A stretch of 42,546 nucleotides of DNA, from the NCBI GenBank assembly GCA_965662885.1, contig CBFIJI010000005.1, forward strand, positions 1-42,546, read 5' to 3'. Each line of letters opens with the position of its first letter. The first letter of the stretch is position 1. Shown piece after piece: positions 1 to 6,865 of this stretch. The DNA is from CBFIJI01 sp965662885. GTDB taxonomy: Bacteria > Bacteroidota > Bacteroidia > Flavobacteriales > Flavobacteriaceae. A model generated the notes under the pieces. That model worked only from the letters and a program-made list of their open reading frames with translations, made no database searches and had not been told where the DNA came from. A program made the translations under genes and the position numbers.

Positions 1-357
1 CAAGGTCGGTTTTATACGTTCAGCCATTCCTTTTATTCGGGTCTCACTTTCAAGAACAAGACTTGTTTGTCTCTCTGAAAACGTGGCTACCAACTTCATT
101 CTTTTTTGGTCTTTCGTTAAAGTCGGATTCTTTAGAATATTAATTTGTTCCTTCGTCAGACTTTTTTTAAAGGCTTCACGAGAAACTCTTATTTTTTGGC
201 GTTCTGTTTGAATAATCTTTTTTTGAGCCTCGGTTAACGTACTTAGGTTAAGATAGACTTCCATTGATGCATCGTTTTCTTGAGCCAGCACATTTTCTGA
301 TATAAGTAATGTCATTAATACGAAAAGGAATCCAAAAGTTGTTCGTAGGTATTCCAT
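1..357 (-). CDS. Secreted LTxxQ-motif protein, C-terminus cut by window edge
   Basis: This reading frame is open from an ATG at 357 to the window edge (119 codons, no stop seen). Residues 1-25 form a signal peptide ending in VLA before Q26. The rest is charged and helical, with three LTxxQ motifs: LTEAQ (41-45), LTKEQ (67-71) and LTKDQ (80-84). LTxxQ motifs mark the periplasmic Spy/CpxP/CnrX-type helical proteins that sense metals or misfolded protein. It lies 10 bases after the stop of the membrane protein at 368-778 and is probably the third gene of the sigma factor operon. The family assignment is inferred from motif spacing only; the missing C-terminus could change it. The function is unknown. 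Confidence 0.7.
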   Translation of the reverse strand, partial: MEYLRTTFGFLFVLMTLLISENVLAQENDASMEVYLNLSTLTEAQKKIIQTERQKIRVSREAFKKSLTKEQINILKNPTLTKDQKRMKLVATFSERQTSLVLESETRIKGMAERIKPTL

Positions 358-367
358 AAACTAAAAT

Positions 368-778
368 TTATTCTTTTACAATTTGGTTAATCACATAAGC
401 ACTCAAATAAGCATCAACATCTTGATCCTCTATAAAAAGTGACTCAACAAGGGCACTATCGTTTGACAGTGTGGTCTCATCTGCGACTGTAATTCCATCG
501 GGTGTTTCAGCTACCTTTTCGGAATTACTAATGAATTTTACAACTACGGTTAGAGAAACAACTAGGGTGACAATTGCAGCCATTCGGTAACTCAATTTCC
601 AAACCCTTCTAACTCTTGATGGTAACATATGAGGTTTTGAAGGACTCTGAATTGTCGGGGTCACTTTTTCTTCAAAGACTTCCTCCCACAAAGCTTCTTT
701 TGTTTTCTCTAAAGGAGAGTTTACTTTTTTAAAAAAAGCATCCATTTGATCTTCTGAGTAGTTCGGTCTATCGCTCAT
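368..778 (-). CDS. One-pass membrane protein, probable anti-sigma factor
   Basis: This protein has 136 residues from the ATG at 778, which overlaps the TGA of the sigma factor gene (ATGA), so the two are translationally coupled. An in-frame start four codons upstream would overlap more and is less likely. The N-terminal 65 residues are charged and would be cytoplasmic; one hydrophobic span lies at about 66-83, and about 50 acidic residues follow outside. This topology and the coupling to an ECF sigma gene suggest an anti-sigma factor that holds the sigma factor at the membrane. It has no recognisable zinc-binding HxxxCxxC motif or FecR domain, so it is not one of the common named classes. The role is inferred from context. 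Confidence 0.65.
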   Translation of the reverse strand: MSDRPNYSEDQMDAFFKKVNSPLEKTKEALWEEVFEEKVTPTIQSPSKPHMLPSRVRRVWKLSYRMAAIVTLVVSLTVVVKFISNSEKVAETPDGITVADETTLSNDSALVESLFIEDQDVDAYLSAYVINQIVKE

Positions 779-1287
779 GATGCAATACAAATAGTTTTTA
801 AGGTCTTAAATGCTAAATGCAATCTTTTTTCCACTGCTTTAACACTCAAATCAAGTCGTTCTGCAATTTCCTTATGTGTGAGTCCATCCATCTTATTCAT
901 TAACAGTACAGAACGTTGTTTTTCATTCAGTTGTACAAGTGCTTTTTCAAATTGGTCTTTCATTTCCTGAAAACTTTCTTGCTCATTAGAGCTATCTATG
1001 GTTTGTAAACTAAAAATTTCATCTGCATATTTCTTTTTTACTTTTTGATGTCTAAGATCACTTAAAAAAATATCTCCTGAAATTTTATAGAGTAAACTTT
1101 TTATATTTTCTTCAGATAATGAATGTCGCTTTTCCCATACTTTTAAAAAGGTGTCTTGCGCAATATCATCAGCGAGTTGTTGATTTCCAGATCGATAGTA
1201 AATGTATTTTCTGATCGCATCGAAATGTAAATCGTAACTATTTTTAAACCCTTCTGATGTCAAATCTTGTCCATGCTTTAAAAACAC
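775..1287 (-). CDS. ECF-family RNA polymerase sigma factor
   Basis: This is a 170-residue sigma-70 factor of the ECF group, with region 2 at about 18-85 (including the DDIAQDTFLKVWE core-binding segment) and region 4 at about 112-165 (helix-turn-helix around GLTHKEIAERLDLSVKAVEKR), and no region 3. It directs RNA polymerase to a small regulon, probably in response to an envelope signal through the membrane protein encoded next. The only sensible start is a GTG at 1287, preceded 3 bases away by GGAGG, an unusually strong Shine-Dalgarno sequence for this phylum. That sequence sits inside a 10-bp hairpin (1288-1310), so translation may be controlled. The regulon and inducer cannot be read from this window. 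Confidence 0.9.
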   Translation of the reverse strand: MFLKHGQDLTSEGFKNSYDLHFDAIRKYIYYRSGNQQLADDIAQDTFLKVWEKRHSLSEENIKSLLYKISGDIFLSDLRHQKVKKKYADEIFSLQTIDSSNEQESFQEMKDQFEKALVQLNEKQRSVLLMNKMDGLTHKEIAERLDLSVKAVEKRLHLAFKTLKTICIAS

Positions 1288-1310
1288 GCTCCTCCTTAAA
1301 AAGGAGAAGC
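1288..1310 (-). promoter_or_regulatory. Hairpin burying the ribosome binding site of the sigma factor gene
   Basis: In the transcript, GCUUCUCCUU pairs with AAGGAGGAGC across a UUU loop: 10 pairs including one G-U. The 3' arm contains the whole GGAGG and ends on the base before the GTG start of the sigma gene. Seen directly: the pairing and position. Inferred: it could block ribosome access until melted or bound. Alternatively it is a terminator for the lipoprotein gene upstream, because a U5 stretch follows two bases after the start; in that case the sigma start would need re-examination. Confidence 0.6.
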
Positions 1311-1335
1311 TTGTTTTTTAATCCTTAATTAAAGT

Positions 1336-1350
1336 ATTCATTAAATGAAT
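1336..1350. promoter_or_regulatory. 15-bp perfect palindrome upstream of the sigma factor gene
   Basis: The sequence ATTCATT-A-AATGAAT lies between the stop of the repeat lipoprotein and the sigma start. On the minus strand it sits between a TTG (1357-1355) and a TACTTTAA (1336-1329) separated by 18 bases, a weak match to the Bacteroidota -33/-7 promoter. It could be an operator, but AT-rich palindromes also arise by chance. Confidence 0.25.
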
Positions 1351-1364
1351 AAAGCAACTGTGTT

Positions 1365-2376
1365 TTAATCACCATATATATGTTCTAAAATACTTTCCAG
1401 AAACGCTTTCATTTCTTCTTTACTATTAATCGTAATAATTTCACCATCTTTTAATTCCAAATCCACGGGGAAAACCAATGCTGGCTTTTCCTCCGATTCA
1501 GGATTAGCCTCATACCAAGCTTTTATTAAGATTTCTATTTCCTCTTTACTATTTCCCGTTATGATTAAACCATCAGGCATGGTAAAACTTATTGGATAAA
1601 CAAATTCAAAAGGCCGTCCATGGTATCCATGTTGGCCCTCACGAATACGTTCCAGAAACGCTCTCATTTCTTCTTTACTATTGATCGTGATGATTTCACC
1701 ATCTTTTAATTTTAAATCCACAGGGAAAACCAATGTTGGCTTTTCCTCTGATTCCGGATTGGCTGCATACCAGGCTTTTATTAAGGTTTCTAATTCCTCT
1801 TTATTATTTCCCACTATGGTTGAACCATCGGGCATGGTAAAGCTTAAAGGAAAAACAAACTCAAAAGGTCTTCCGTGGTGGCCATGATGTCCTTCACGGA
1901 TGCGTTCTCTAAATTCTTTCATTTCCTCTTCACTGTTGATGGTAATCATTTCTCCATCTTCCAGGAGTAGCTCAACTGGATAAACCAATTGTGGACGTTC
2001 TTCTGTATCAGGGTTTGCTTCATACCAAGCACCAATCAATTCTTTTAATTCTTCCTCACTTTGTGCTGTTAATGTAGTCCCGTCGGGCATGATGAAACTT
2101 AAAGGAAATACAAACTCAAAAGGTTTGTCTTTTTCATTTGCTTCTTTTCGAAGACGTCTTTTAAGGGCTTTCATTTCTTCTTCATTATTGATTGGAATAG
2201 CTTCTTCCACTCCCTCAACAAGAACCTCAACAGGGTAGTTTAAAAGGGGTTTTCCTTCAGAATCAGGATGGGCTTCAAACCAACTTTTTACCTGTGCTCT
2301 AAAATCTTGTTTATTATCCACCGAAATCACGGTTCCGTCAGGCATGGTAAAACTTACAGGATAAACCAACTCAAAA
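1365..2376 (-). repeat. Coding tandem repeat, 255-bp period, four copies
   Basis: The DNA of the lipoprotein gene repeats every 255 bases (for example, the segment around 1605 matches that around 1860). The copies keep reading frame exactly, and the two 3'-most copies are most alike, which suggests recent duplication or gene conversion. It is a protein-coding repeat and not a CRISPR or satellite array. Confidence 0.85.
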
Positions 2377-2810
2377 TGAATTCTTCTTTTACCTTTTCGA
2401 TCGCCCTCTTTTTCTCCTGCATTTCTAGGATCACGTTTGTCATAACCGGGAATCAATTCTCTTCCATCTTGATCAAAATAGGTGTTCTCCTCTTCTGCCA
2501 AGTTTACGGGTTCTAAGCCTATCATACTGACTTCGTATCCAAGCTTTTCAACTTCAAAGCTTTGCTTTGCCATCATGGAATTATAATCAGTTTGAAGGGT
2601 GTTTTTTGCATCGGTTGGAAGGGCACTGATGTCCACAGAATTTTTATTACTCGCATTGGCAATTGCCGCAATCAATAAATCGTCGCTTTCATATAAGGAA
2701 GTTAAATCTTCCATTTCAAAGGCATCCTCCTGATCCGAACAAGAAAATAGTAATGCAACGGCCAAAAGGCAAGAAGCAAAAAGGGTTTTTAAGGGGTAGG
2801 TACTTTTCAT
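1365..2810 (-). CDS. Lipoprotein built of four 85-residue repeats with His-rich linkers
   Basis: This 481-residue protein has a lipoprotein signal peptide (lipobox LLFSC, Cys24). After about 120 non-repetitive acidic residues it is made of four tandem repeats with an exact 85-residue period (about 145-229, 230-314, 315-399, 400-481). Each repeat has two related halves of about 42 residues, each following the pattern FVFPxxxxxxDG...NxxEE[LM], so the protein holds eight half-units. Repeats 3 and 4 are nearly identical. The linkers after repeats 2 and 3 carry EGHHGHHGR and EGQHGYHGR, a possible metal-binding element. Proteins with this repeat occur in other flavobacteria, as far as I recall, but I know no assigned function. 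It lies directly upstream of the ECF sigma gene on the same strand. Confidence 0.85.
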   Translation of the reverse strand: MKSTYPLKTLFASCLLAVALLFSCSDQEDAFEMEDLTSLYESDDLLIAAIANASNKNSVDISALPTDAKNTLQTDYNSMMAKQSFEVEKLGYEVSMIGLEPVNLAEEENTYFDQDGRELIPGYDKRDPRNAGEKEGDRKGKRRIHFELVYPVSFTMPDGTVISVDNKQDFRAQVKSWFEAHPDSEGKPLLNYPVEVLVEGVEEAIPINNEEEMKALKRRLRKEANEKDKPFEFVFPLSFIMPDGTTLTAQSEEELKELIGAWYEANPDTEERPQLVYPVELLLEDGEMITINSEEEMKEFRERIREGHHGHHGRPFEFVFPLSFTMPDGSTIVGNNKEELETLIKAWYAANPESEEKPTLVFPVDLKLKDGEIITINSKEEMRAFLERIREGQHGYHGRPFEFVYPISFTMPDGLIITGNSKEEIEILIKAWYEANPESEEKPALVFPVDLELKDGEIITINSKEEMKAFLESILEHIYGD

Positions 2811-3157
2811 AATAAATAAATATATTTCGTGTTACAATGATATACCGAACATAAAAATCAAACCCCTACTTTTTTTTCGAAAAAAAAAGCAGAATTCAAA
2901 ACATTACTTTCACAAACTAACTTTCAGCTGGTCCAAAACCCAGCAATGAAGGCTCATGTAAAAACATTAAGTAAGTGGTAATTCGTTAAGATCGAGGGAA
3001 GTACGAAGTTAATAAAAGGGATTTAATTCTACCCTAAAAGTCTGCTGAGATTCAATTACCTGGTAAAAAGAAAAATATAAAAAACAAAAAAGGGGCATTT
3101 ACTACCCCTCAAAAGAAATATTTTTGTGACTAAACGCTGAGCTCAGTTTTTCACCAA
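2811..3157. other. Intergenic region with no convincing gene
   Basis: This 347-base gap lies between two minus-strand genes. The half next to 3157 holds the terminator of the esterase gene. Elsewhere I see an 18-bp AT palindrome (T8-CG-A8, 2870-2887) and stop codons in all frames at short intervals. No clear promoter box for the repeat lipoprotein was found; the nearest candidate, TATGTTCG, has one mismatch to TAnnTTTG. Confidence 0.5.
3082..3110 (-). terminator. Intrinsic terminator of the esterase gene
   Basis: On the minus strand AGGGG pairs with CCCCT across a 9-base loop and is followed by TTTTTGTTTTTT. It lies about 50 bases after the stop of the esterase gene. The stem is short but GC-rich and the U-tract is long. 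Confidence 0.65.
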
Positions 3158-4876
3158 TTAAAAACCCCAATTCTTAAGGTTGTGCCCAAGAGGTGCTGTT
3201 TTTTTTAGTCGCTTTCTGATTTTATCCAAATACATGGTATTGTATCGAAGGCGAGAAATGTAATTGGGATTGTCTTGATCGCCATTCCAACAATGCTCTG
3301 CATTATTCCCATAATCTACTTCACCATTGTAATAAGGGGTTGTGGTGTTTTCAAGAAACGCTTCGGTAAGGACAACAGCATTGTTGAGGTAGTAATTATC
3401 CATATCCCCGCAGTAGAGGTGGATCTTCCCTTCCAAATCGCCTCCAATTTTCTCCCAGTCACGTTCCATAATATAGCGTAAATCATAATTTTCTTTCCAA
3501 TAATTTGCTACCTCACGATCAATAATTCCCGTCTTTTTGTCCCATATCGGTTTTGGATAACCATCTTCCCCAGCGGGAGAATAAACGGCTTGCCAAATAT
3601 CCCATTGATCTCCTGATCGGCTATTGGTTCCAAGAGCTGCTTCTCTTTGATTCATTTGTTTTAAACTGGCTTTAATATGCCCTTTGCCGTCTCGCATTCC
3701 AGGTCGAAGTGTTTTTCGAAACGGACCTTCCGAATAGTATGCGTTCTTGTCGTCATAAATATTAACTGAAGTATAAGCTCTAAAGTCAATCGGATCTGGA
3801 CATGCCGCAAAGCACCCGTTGTATTCTTTTGGGTAAAACACTTGTACGGCAAGGGCTTCCCAACCTCCTGTTGAGCCTCCGTACAAAAAGCGCCCCCACC
3901 CTTCTCCAACGCCATTGAATAAACCTTCAATATGAGGTAATAACTCATATGTAATGGCATCTCCATAAGGGCCTAGGTTGGCAGAATTGACTGCATAAGA
4001 ATCATCGTAATAAGGGTTTTGATGCTGGATTTCAATAGCAATAAATCGAGGAAAGTTGGTGGAGGTCCATTGTTGGTATAAAGAATAAGCTTCCTGTTGT
4101 TGGATGTATTCATAGCCATATATCCCAAAGCGTTCCGAATAAATCGAATCGTTTTGCTTTGCCGTTGGAGGGGTCGTTCGAAAACCACGAAAAGTCTTGG
4201 GAAAATGCCCGTGAAAAACCATTAAAGGGTAGCGGGTAGCACTCGCTTTGTCAAATCCTTCAGGAACTAAAACGTTGGCTTGTAAGAACATAGGGCGCCC
4301 CCAAAATGCTGTCAATCGCTCACTTTGAATTCGGATATGTTTTATATACTTGCTGTCTGCAACAGCTTCTATGGGAGGGATTTCCTCCGTCAACTCAATT
4401 GCAATCGGTGAAGACGCATTGTTTTTAATTGTAATGGTCTGTGGTTTACTGTAAATATTTTTCGGACTGGTATTCCAATGTTGGCCTTCCCCTTGGTCCA
4501 TGGGAAGTTTTACCGTATAACCCGTACTCAAATTAAAGGTATCGTATTTATGCAGCAAGGCTTGTACTTGATAGGTTCCGGGGGGGAGCTCGGACAAACT
4601 GCTCATGGGGTAACCGGAGGTTTGAGCAGCAAAGGGAATCGGTTGATCTGGAGTCCACCCCTCAACATCAACACCAAAAACAGCAGCAGTTGCATCACTG
4701 TCATTGACTTGAAAACGGGGCTCCTTTTCGGTAGAGGAACTGATCAATACCAACAAGCGACCATCAAAACCTTCTGTACCCAAAGCAGCATCATAGCTGA
4801 TCTTAAAAATAGTGGAAGGCGAAGTAGTGCAGGCTGTTAAAACAACTAATAAACAAAGGGAAATTATTTTTTTCAT
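3158..4876 (-). CDS. Lipoprotein with alpha/beta-hydrolase (putative esterase) domain
   Basis: This protein has 572 residues with a lipoprotein signal (LTAC, Cys16). Residues 25-170 look like a beta-rich N-terminal domain. From about 180 on it is an alpha/beta-hydrolase of the putative-esterase type: an oxyanion-side segment MVFHGHF (219-225), a nucleophile elbow GGSTGGW (333-339) with Ser335, and a late AEHCWNG with His528 as the likely catalytic His. The acid residue is not certain. It is expected to act on an ester substrate at the cell surface or in the periplasm; the substrate is unknown. It is a single-gene unit with its own terminator. The family in general includes feruloyl/acetyl-xylan and siderophore esterases, but nothing nearby supports any of these. 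Confidence 0.8.
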   Translation of the reverse strand: MKKIISLCLLVVLTACTTSPSTIFKISYDAALGTEGFDGRLLVLISSSTEKEPRFQVNDSDATAAVFGVDVEGWTPDQPIPFAAQTSGYPMSSLSELPPGTYQVQALLHKYDTFNLSTGYTVKLPMDQGEGQHWNTSPKNIYSKPQTITIKNNASSPIAIELTEEIPPIEAVADSKYIKHIRIQSERLTAFWGRPMFLQANVLVPEGFDKASATRYPLMVFHGHFPKTFRGFRTTPPTAKQNDSIYSERFGIYGYEYIQQQEAYSLYQQWTSTNFPRFIAIEIQHQNPYYDDSYAVNSANLGPYGDAITYELLPHIEGLFNGVGEGWGRFLYGGSTGGWEALAVQVFYPKEYNGCFAACPDPIDFRAYTSVNIYDDKNAYYSEGPFRKTLRPGMRDGKGHIKASLKQMNQREAALGTNSRSGDQWDIWQAVYSPAGEDGYPKPIWDKKTGIIDREVANYWKENYDLRYIMERDWEKIGGDLEGKIHLYCGDMDNYYLNNAVVLTEAFLENTTTPYYNGEVDYGNNAEHCWNGDQDNPNYISRLRYNTMYLDKIRKRLKKTAPLGHNLKNWGF

Positions 4877-5010
4877 CGGTCATAATTTTGACTCATCAAT
4901 TTACATTTTTTTAAATAAATGAGAATCAAAGCCGTTTTGAGATCATGGAGAATAGTATGAAGTATTTTTTATCAATCAGTAAACTGCTTCTTTTAAGAGC
5001 TACATGCTGT

Positions 5011-5052
5011 AAAAACAAAACCTCTTAATAATCAAAGGATTAAAAAGAGGTT
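5011..5052 (-). terminator. Intrinsic terminator of tRNA-Leu
   Basis: On the minus strand, AACCTCTT pairs with AAGAGGTT, with an inner TAATC/GATTA stem and a CTTT loop, followed by TTGTTTTT. The stem starts 3 bases after the mature 3' end of the tRNA. This is one of the strongest terminators in the window. Confidence 0.85.
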
Positions 5053-5055
5053 GAG

Positions 5056-5137
5056 TACCTCGGGTGGGAATCGAACCCACACTCCTTGCAGAACCGGATT
5101 TTGAATCCGGCGCGTCTACCAATTCCGCCACCGAGGC
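5056..5137 (-). tRNA. tRNA-Leu, anticodon CAA
   Basis: This is an 82-base cloverleaf on the minus strand. The acceptor stem is GCCTCGG/CCGAGGT (first pair G-U) with discriminator A; the anticodon arm CCGGA-TTCAAAA-TCCGG gives anticodon CAA, which reads UUG leucine codons. There is a long variable arm as expected for tRNA-Leu, and a T arm GTGGG-TTCGATT-CCCAC. CCA is not encoded, so it must be added after transcription. Confidence 0.95.
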
Positions 5138-5144
5138 AGGAGCG

Positions 5145-5152
5145 CAAAAATA
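5145..5152 (-). promoter_or_regulatory. -7 box TATTTTTG for tRNA-Leu
   Basis: An exact match to the Bacteroidota -7 consensus TAnnTTTG lies 7 bases before the mature 5' end of tRNA-Leu. No clear TTTG is seen at the -33 position. Transcription would start only a few bases before the tRNA. Confidence 0.5.
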
Positions 5153-5214
5153 ATAAAATAATAATTCAGATCATTTAAATTCCTAAAGAATAATGTAAAG
5201 CTTAAAATTATTTT

Positions 5215-5222
5215 TAAATTTG
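5215..5222 (+). promoter_or_regulatory. -7 box TAAATTTG for prs
   Basis: An exact TAnnTTTG match lies 19 bases before the prs start codon, giving a short leader. No convincing -33 element was found. Confidence 0.5.
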
Positions 5223-5241
5223 CACACCTTAAAAACGGGAT

Positions 5242-6174
5242 ATGGATAAATCCGTAAAATTATTTTCGTGTTCTCAAAGTGTGGAATTGGCGCAATCGAT
5301 TGCTACCTCCTTCGGTGCTTCCTTGGGTCAGGTTAACTTTACTCGCTACAGCGATGGAGAATTCCAACCCTCATTTGAAGAATCTATTCGAGGAGCCCGT
5401 ATTTTTATTATTGGATCTACACATCCATCCTCAGAAAATTTAATGGAGATGTTACTCATGCTCGATGCCGCAAAAAGGGCTTCTGCACGACATATCACTG
5501 CGGTAATGCCTTATTTTGGATGGGCACGACAGGATCGAAAAGACAAACCACGTGTGCCAATTGGTGCAAAACTGATTGCAAAACTGTTAGAATCTGCCGG
5601 GGCTACACGCATCATCACCATGGATTTACATGCTGATCAAATCCAAGGGTTTTTTGAAAAGCCTGTGGATCACCTATTTGCTTCTACCCTTTTTATCCCC
5701 TATATAAAATCACTTCAACTTTCTGAGCTTACGATTGCTTCACCCGATATGGGGGGGTCTAAAAGAGCCTATGCCTATTCTAAATTTTTACAAAGTGATG
5801 TAGTAATTTGTTATAAGCAACGTTCCAAGGCCAACATTATCTCACATATGGAATTGGTTGGTGACGTTAAAGGGAAGAATGTAGTGCTTGTGGATGATAT
5901 GGTGGATACTGCCGGAACCTTAACCAAGGCCGCAGATTTGATGATGGAACGGGGAGCAATTTCTGTAAGAGCCATCTGTACGCATGCCCTACTTTCGGGA
6001 GACGCTTATGAAAAAATTGAAAAATCACAACTTACGGAACTGATCGTTACCGACTCCATTCCACCCAAACAACAACATTCTAAGGTTCGCATTTTAAGTT
6101 GTGCTGCCTTGTTTGCTGAAGTCATGCACTTGGTGCACACCAATAAATCAATCAGTTCAAAATTTATTTCGTAA
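5242..6174 (+). CDS. prs: Ribose-phosphate pyrophosphokinase (PRPP synthetase)
   Basis: This 310-residue protein makes 5-phosphoribosyl 1-diphosphate from ribose 5-phosphate and ATP, the precursor for purine, pyrimidine, NAD, histidine and tryptophan synthesis. Visible signatures are RQDRK (96-100, ATP contact), the PRPP-synthetase signature DLHADQIQGFF (128-138) and the ribose-phosphate loop VVLVDDMVDTAGT (214-226). The length matches class I bacterial enzymes, so it is full length. It is followed 18 bases later by rplY; the prs-rplY pair, usually with pth next, is a common arrangement in flavobacteria and other bacteria. The ATG at 5242 is the natural start. Confidence 0.97.
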   Translation: MDKSVKLFSCSQSVELAQSIATSFGASLGQVNFTRYSDGEFQPSFEESIRGARIFIIGSTHPSSENLMEMLLMLDAAKRASARHITAVMPYFGWARQDRKDKPRVPIGAKLIAKLLESAGATRIITMDLHADQIQGFFEKPVDHLFASTLFIPYIKSLQLSELTIASPDMGGSKRAYAYSKFLQSDVVICYKQRSKANIISHMELVGDVKGKNVVLVDDMVDTAGTLTKAADLMMERGAISVRAICTHALLSGDAYEKIEKSQLTELIVTDSIPPKQQHSKVRILSCAALFAEVMHLVHTNKSISSKFIS

Positions 6175-6192
6175 TTAATTAAAACTATCATA

Positions 6193-6795
6193 ATGAAATC
6201 TATCACAATTAAAGGATCTAAAAGAGAAAGCGTGGGCAAAGTCGCTACTAAAGCCCTACGTAATGCTGGAAGAGTTCCCTGTGTGTTGTATGGAAGTGAA
6301 ACACCTGTTCACTTTTCAGCACCGGAACTTGATTTCAGCAAATTGGTGTACACCCCCAATGCCCACACCGTGGCTATTGAATTAGAAGGTGACCAAACAG
6401 TCAATGCTATTTTACAAGATATTCAATTCCACCCCTTAACAGATAAAATTCTTCATGTTGACTTTTATCAACTTTTTGAGGACAAAGAAATTGCTCTAGA
6501 GATTCCCGTTAAGGTGGAAGGAGCTGCTCCTGGTGTATTAAATAGTGGGGGTGTTTTAAGACGTAATAAGCGAAAACTAAAAATTAAAGCACTTCCGGCA
6601 AACCTTCCCGATTTTATTATTGCGGATATTTCAAGCTTACAATTAGGAAACAAGTTGTACACTTCGGATATCAAAACGGATAATTTCAGTATTATGCATC
6701 CCGACAACACGGTAATTTGCCAAGTGAAAACTTCTAGAGCTTCTGTTAAAGAGGAAACTGAAGAAACTGAAGAAGTTGCTGCTACAGAAGAATAG
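6193..6795 (+). CDS. rplY: 50S ribosomal protein L25/general stress protein Ctc
   Basis: This 200-residue protein binds 5S rRNA in the large subunit. The N-terminal about 90 residues are the L25 domain (ITIKGSKRESVGKVATKALR... VPCVLYG), and about 95-180 is the beta domain of the longer CTC/TL5 class (EIPVKVEGAAPGVLNSGG). The final 18 residues are a Glu-rich tail typical of this class. It is transcribed with prs and closed by a strong terminator at 6821-6852. Confidence 0.96.
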   Translation: MKSITIKGSKRESVGKVATKALRNAGRVPCVLYGSETPVHFSAPELDFSKLVYTPNAHTVAIELEGDQTVNAILQDIQFHPLTDKILHVDFYQLFEDKEIALEIPVKVEGAAPGVLNSGGVLRRNKRKLKIKALPANLPDFIIADISSLQLGNKLYTSDIKTDNFSIMHPDNTVICQVKTSRASVKEETEETEEVAATEE

Positions 6796-6820
6796 TAACA
6801 GTTCCTTTTTAAAACTTATA

Positions 6821-6852
6821 AGCATGCTGTATACCAACAGTATGCTTTTTTT
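6821..6852 (+). terminator. Intrinsic terminator after rplY
   Basis: AGCATGCTGT pairs with ACAGTATGCT (10 pairs, one G-U) around a 6-base loop, followed by a run of seven T. It ends the prs-rplY transcript. Its last T is also the first base of the pth -7 box. Confidence 0.9.
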
Positions 6853-6859
6853 ATTTTTG
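6852..6859 (+). promoter_or_regulatory. -7 box TATTTTTG for pth
   Basis: An exact TAnnTTTG match starts in the T-tract of the rplY terminator, so pth is probably transcribed on its own. It is only 6 bases before the upstream pth ATG (6866) and 54 before the second candidate (6914), which bears on the choice of start. Confidence 0.45.
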
Positions 6860-6865
6860 TAAAAT

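Noticed and set aside
1365..2376. Regularly spaced repeats that might suggest a CRISPR or satellite array
   Set aside because: The 255-base period keeps an open reading frame, the copies diverge mostly by codon-level changes and no short direct repeats with unique spacers are present. It is a coding repeat.
2870..2887. Perfect T8-CG-A8 palindrome in the intergenic gap
   Set aside because: Homopolymer palindromes are expected in AT-rich DNA; it has no stable GC stem and no clear relation to a gene end or promoter.
4478..4840. Plus-strand frame of 120 codons opposite the esterase lipoprotein gene
   Set aside because: It overlaps the esterase N-terminus entirely and has no promoter, signal or family pattern.
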